Assembly: GCA_030442035.1 (NCBI GenBank)
Contig: JAUJEA010000004.1
Coordinates: forward strand, 1 to 64,000
DNA: 64,000 nucleotides
Reading direction: 5' to 3'
Source of the DNA: Splendidivirga corallicola
Lineage (GTDB): Bacteria; Bacteroidota; Bacteroidia; Cytophagales; Cyclobacteriaceae
Below, piece by piece: positions 63,705-64,000 of this stretch (positions are counted from its first letter, which is position 1; each line of letters starts with the position of its first letter). The notes beneath the pieces were generated by a model that made no database searches, was not told the DNA's origin, and was given only the letters and a program-made list of their open reading frames with translations. Both the position numbers and the translations under genes were made by a program.

Positions 63705-64000
63705 ATGAATTATCATAATTTCGATCTCATTGATTTTGTATTAGATGAATTTTTTCAGGAGTGGGTAATAAATCCAACCGAGGAATCCACCATTTTTTGG
63801 AATGATTGGATCGGGAAAAACCAGCAAAAGAAGCAAATCATTGAACAGGCCAAAGCTATTATCCAAAATGTCAATTTCGAATCGATTAATGTAACTGAAT
63901 TCGATAAAGGAGGAGTCTTGGATAATATCAATGCCATGATCAGGACGGATGAATTAACCAATGAATTAAAAGTTTCGCGAGAGACAATTGGATTTGATGA
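63705..64000 (+). CDS. FecR-type anti-sigma factor, 5' part (locus D)
   Basis: An open frame from ATG 63705 to the window edge, 98 residues so far. It begins MNYHNFDLIDFVLDEFFQEWV and continues WNDWIGKNQQKKQ, closely matching the heads of the FecR proteins of loci A and B (DYNIEDFASDADFVRFV and DYSVEDFVKDEFFVNWV). It should hold the locus D sigma factor. The membrane helix and FecR domain lie beyond the edge; a fourth susCD pair is expected downstream. Confidence 0.85.
   Translation, partial: MNYHNFDLIDFVLDEFFQEWVINPTEESTIFWNDWIGKNQQKKQIIEQAKAIIQNVNFESINVTEFDKGGVLDNINAMIRTDELTNELKVSRETIGFD

Overview
The window looks like a chromosome segment of a polysaccharide-degrading member of the Bacteroidota, most likely Cytophagales-like (family inferred, not proven). 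The evidence is AT-rich intergenic DNA, SusC/SusD pairs, FecI-type ECF sigma factors with FecR anti-sigma factors, a TAnnTTTG-type promoter, TTG start codons and many lipoprotein signals. No rRNA, tRNA, CRISPR array, insertion sequence or phage gene was seen.

Positions 1-17.2 kb hold housekeeping and stress genes: a LytTR response regulator, gamma-glutamyltranspeptidase, a small membrane protein, an S9 dipeptidyl peptidase, a glycosyltransferase with an extra C-terminal domain, a TPR/SpoIIE phosphatase, an alpha/beta hydrolase, a convergent and overlapping trehalose pair (GH15 hydrolase and fused OtsA-OtsB), a diacylglycerol-kinase-like lipid kinase and a DEAD-box helicase.

From 17.3 kb to the right edge the window is a run of glycan-uptake loci. 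Locus A (17.3-27.9 kb), locus B (34.8-45.3 kb) and locus C (45.5-62.5 kb) each read ECF sigma, FecR, SusC with an STN signalling domain, SusD, then a very large FG-GAP/ASPIC protein. Locus C adds a sulfatase, a heparinase II/III-like lyase and a frameshifted PhoD-like phosphatase. Locus D begins at 62.7 kb and leaves the window inside its FecR gene. Between A and B lies a LacI-controlled module with a zinc alcohol dehydrogenase, a LacI regulator, an SDR oxidoreductase and a GH29 alpha-L-fucosidase. Two matching palindromic operators flank the LacI gene. The enzyme set suggests fucose-containing and sulfated glycans as food; this is inference.

Two patterns stand out. (1) In each of loci A-C the gap between fecR and susC holds a hairpin whose U-tract lies on the minus strand. 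In A and B, A.C mismatches on the plus strand become G.U pairs on the minus strand. This predicts short antisense RNAs of about 100-120 nt covering the susC leader, in the same place as the DonS-type antisense RNAs known from Bacteroides. (2) The three large FG-GAP proteins each carry fourteen DxNxDGxxD-type loops, seven before and seven after an ASPIC/UnbV domain, predicting two seven-bladed propellers per protein. Each susCD pair is also followed directly by a strong plus-strand hairpin that separates it from the downstream enzyme or FG-GAP gene.
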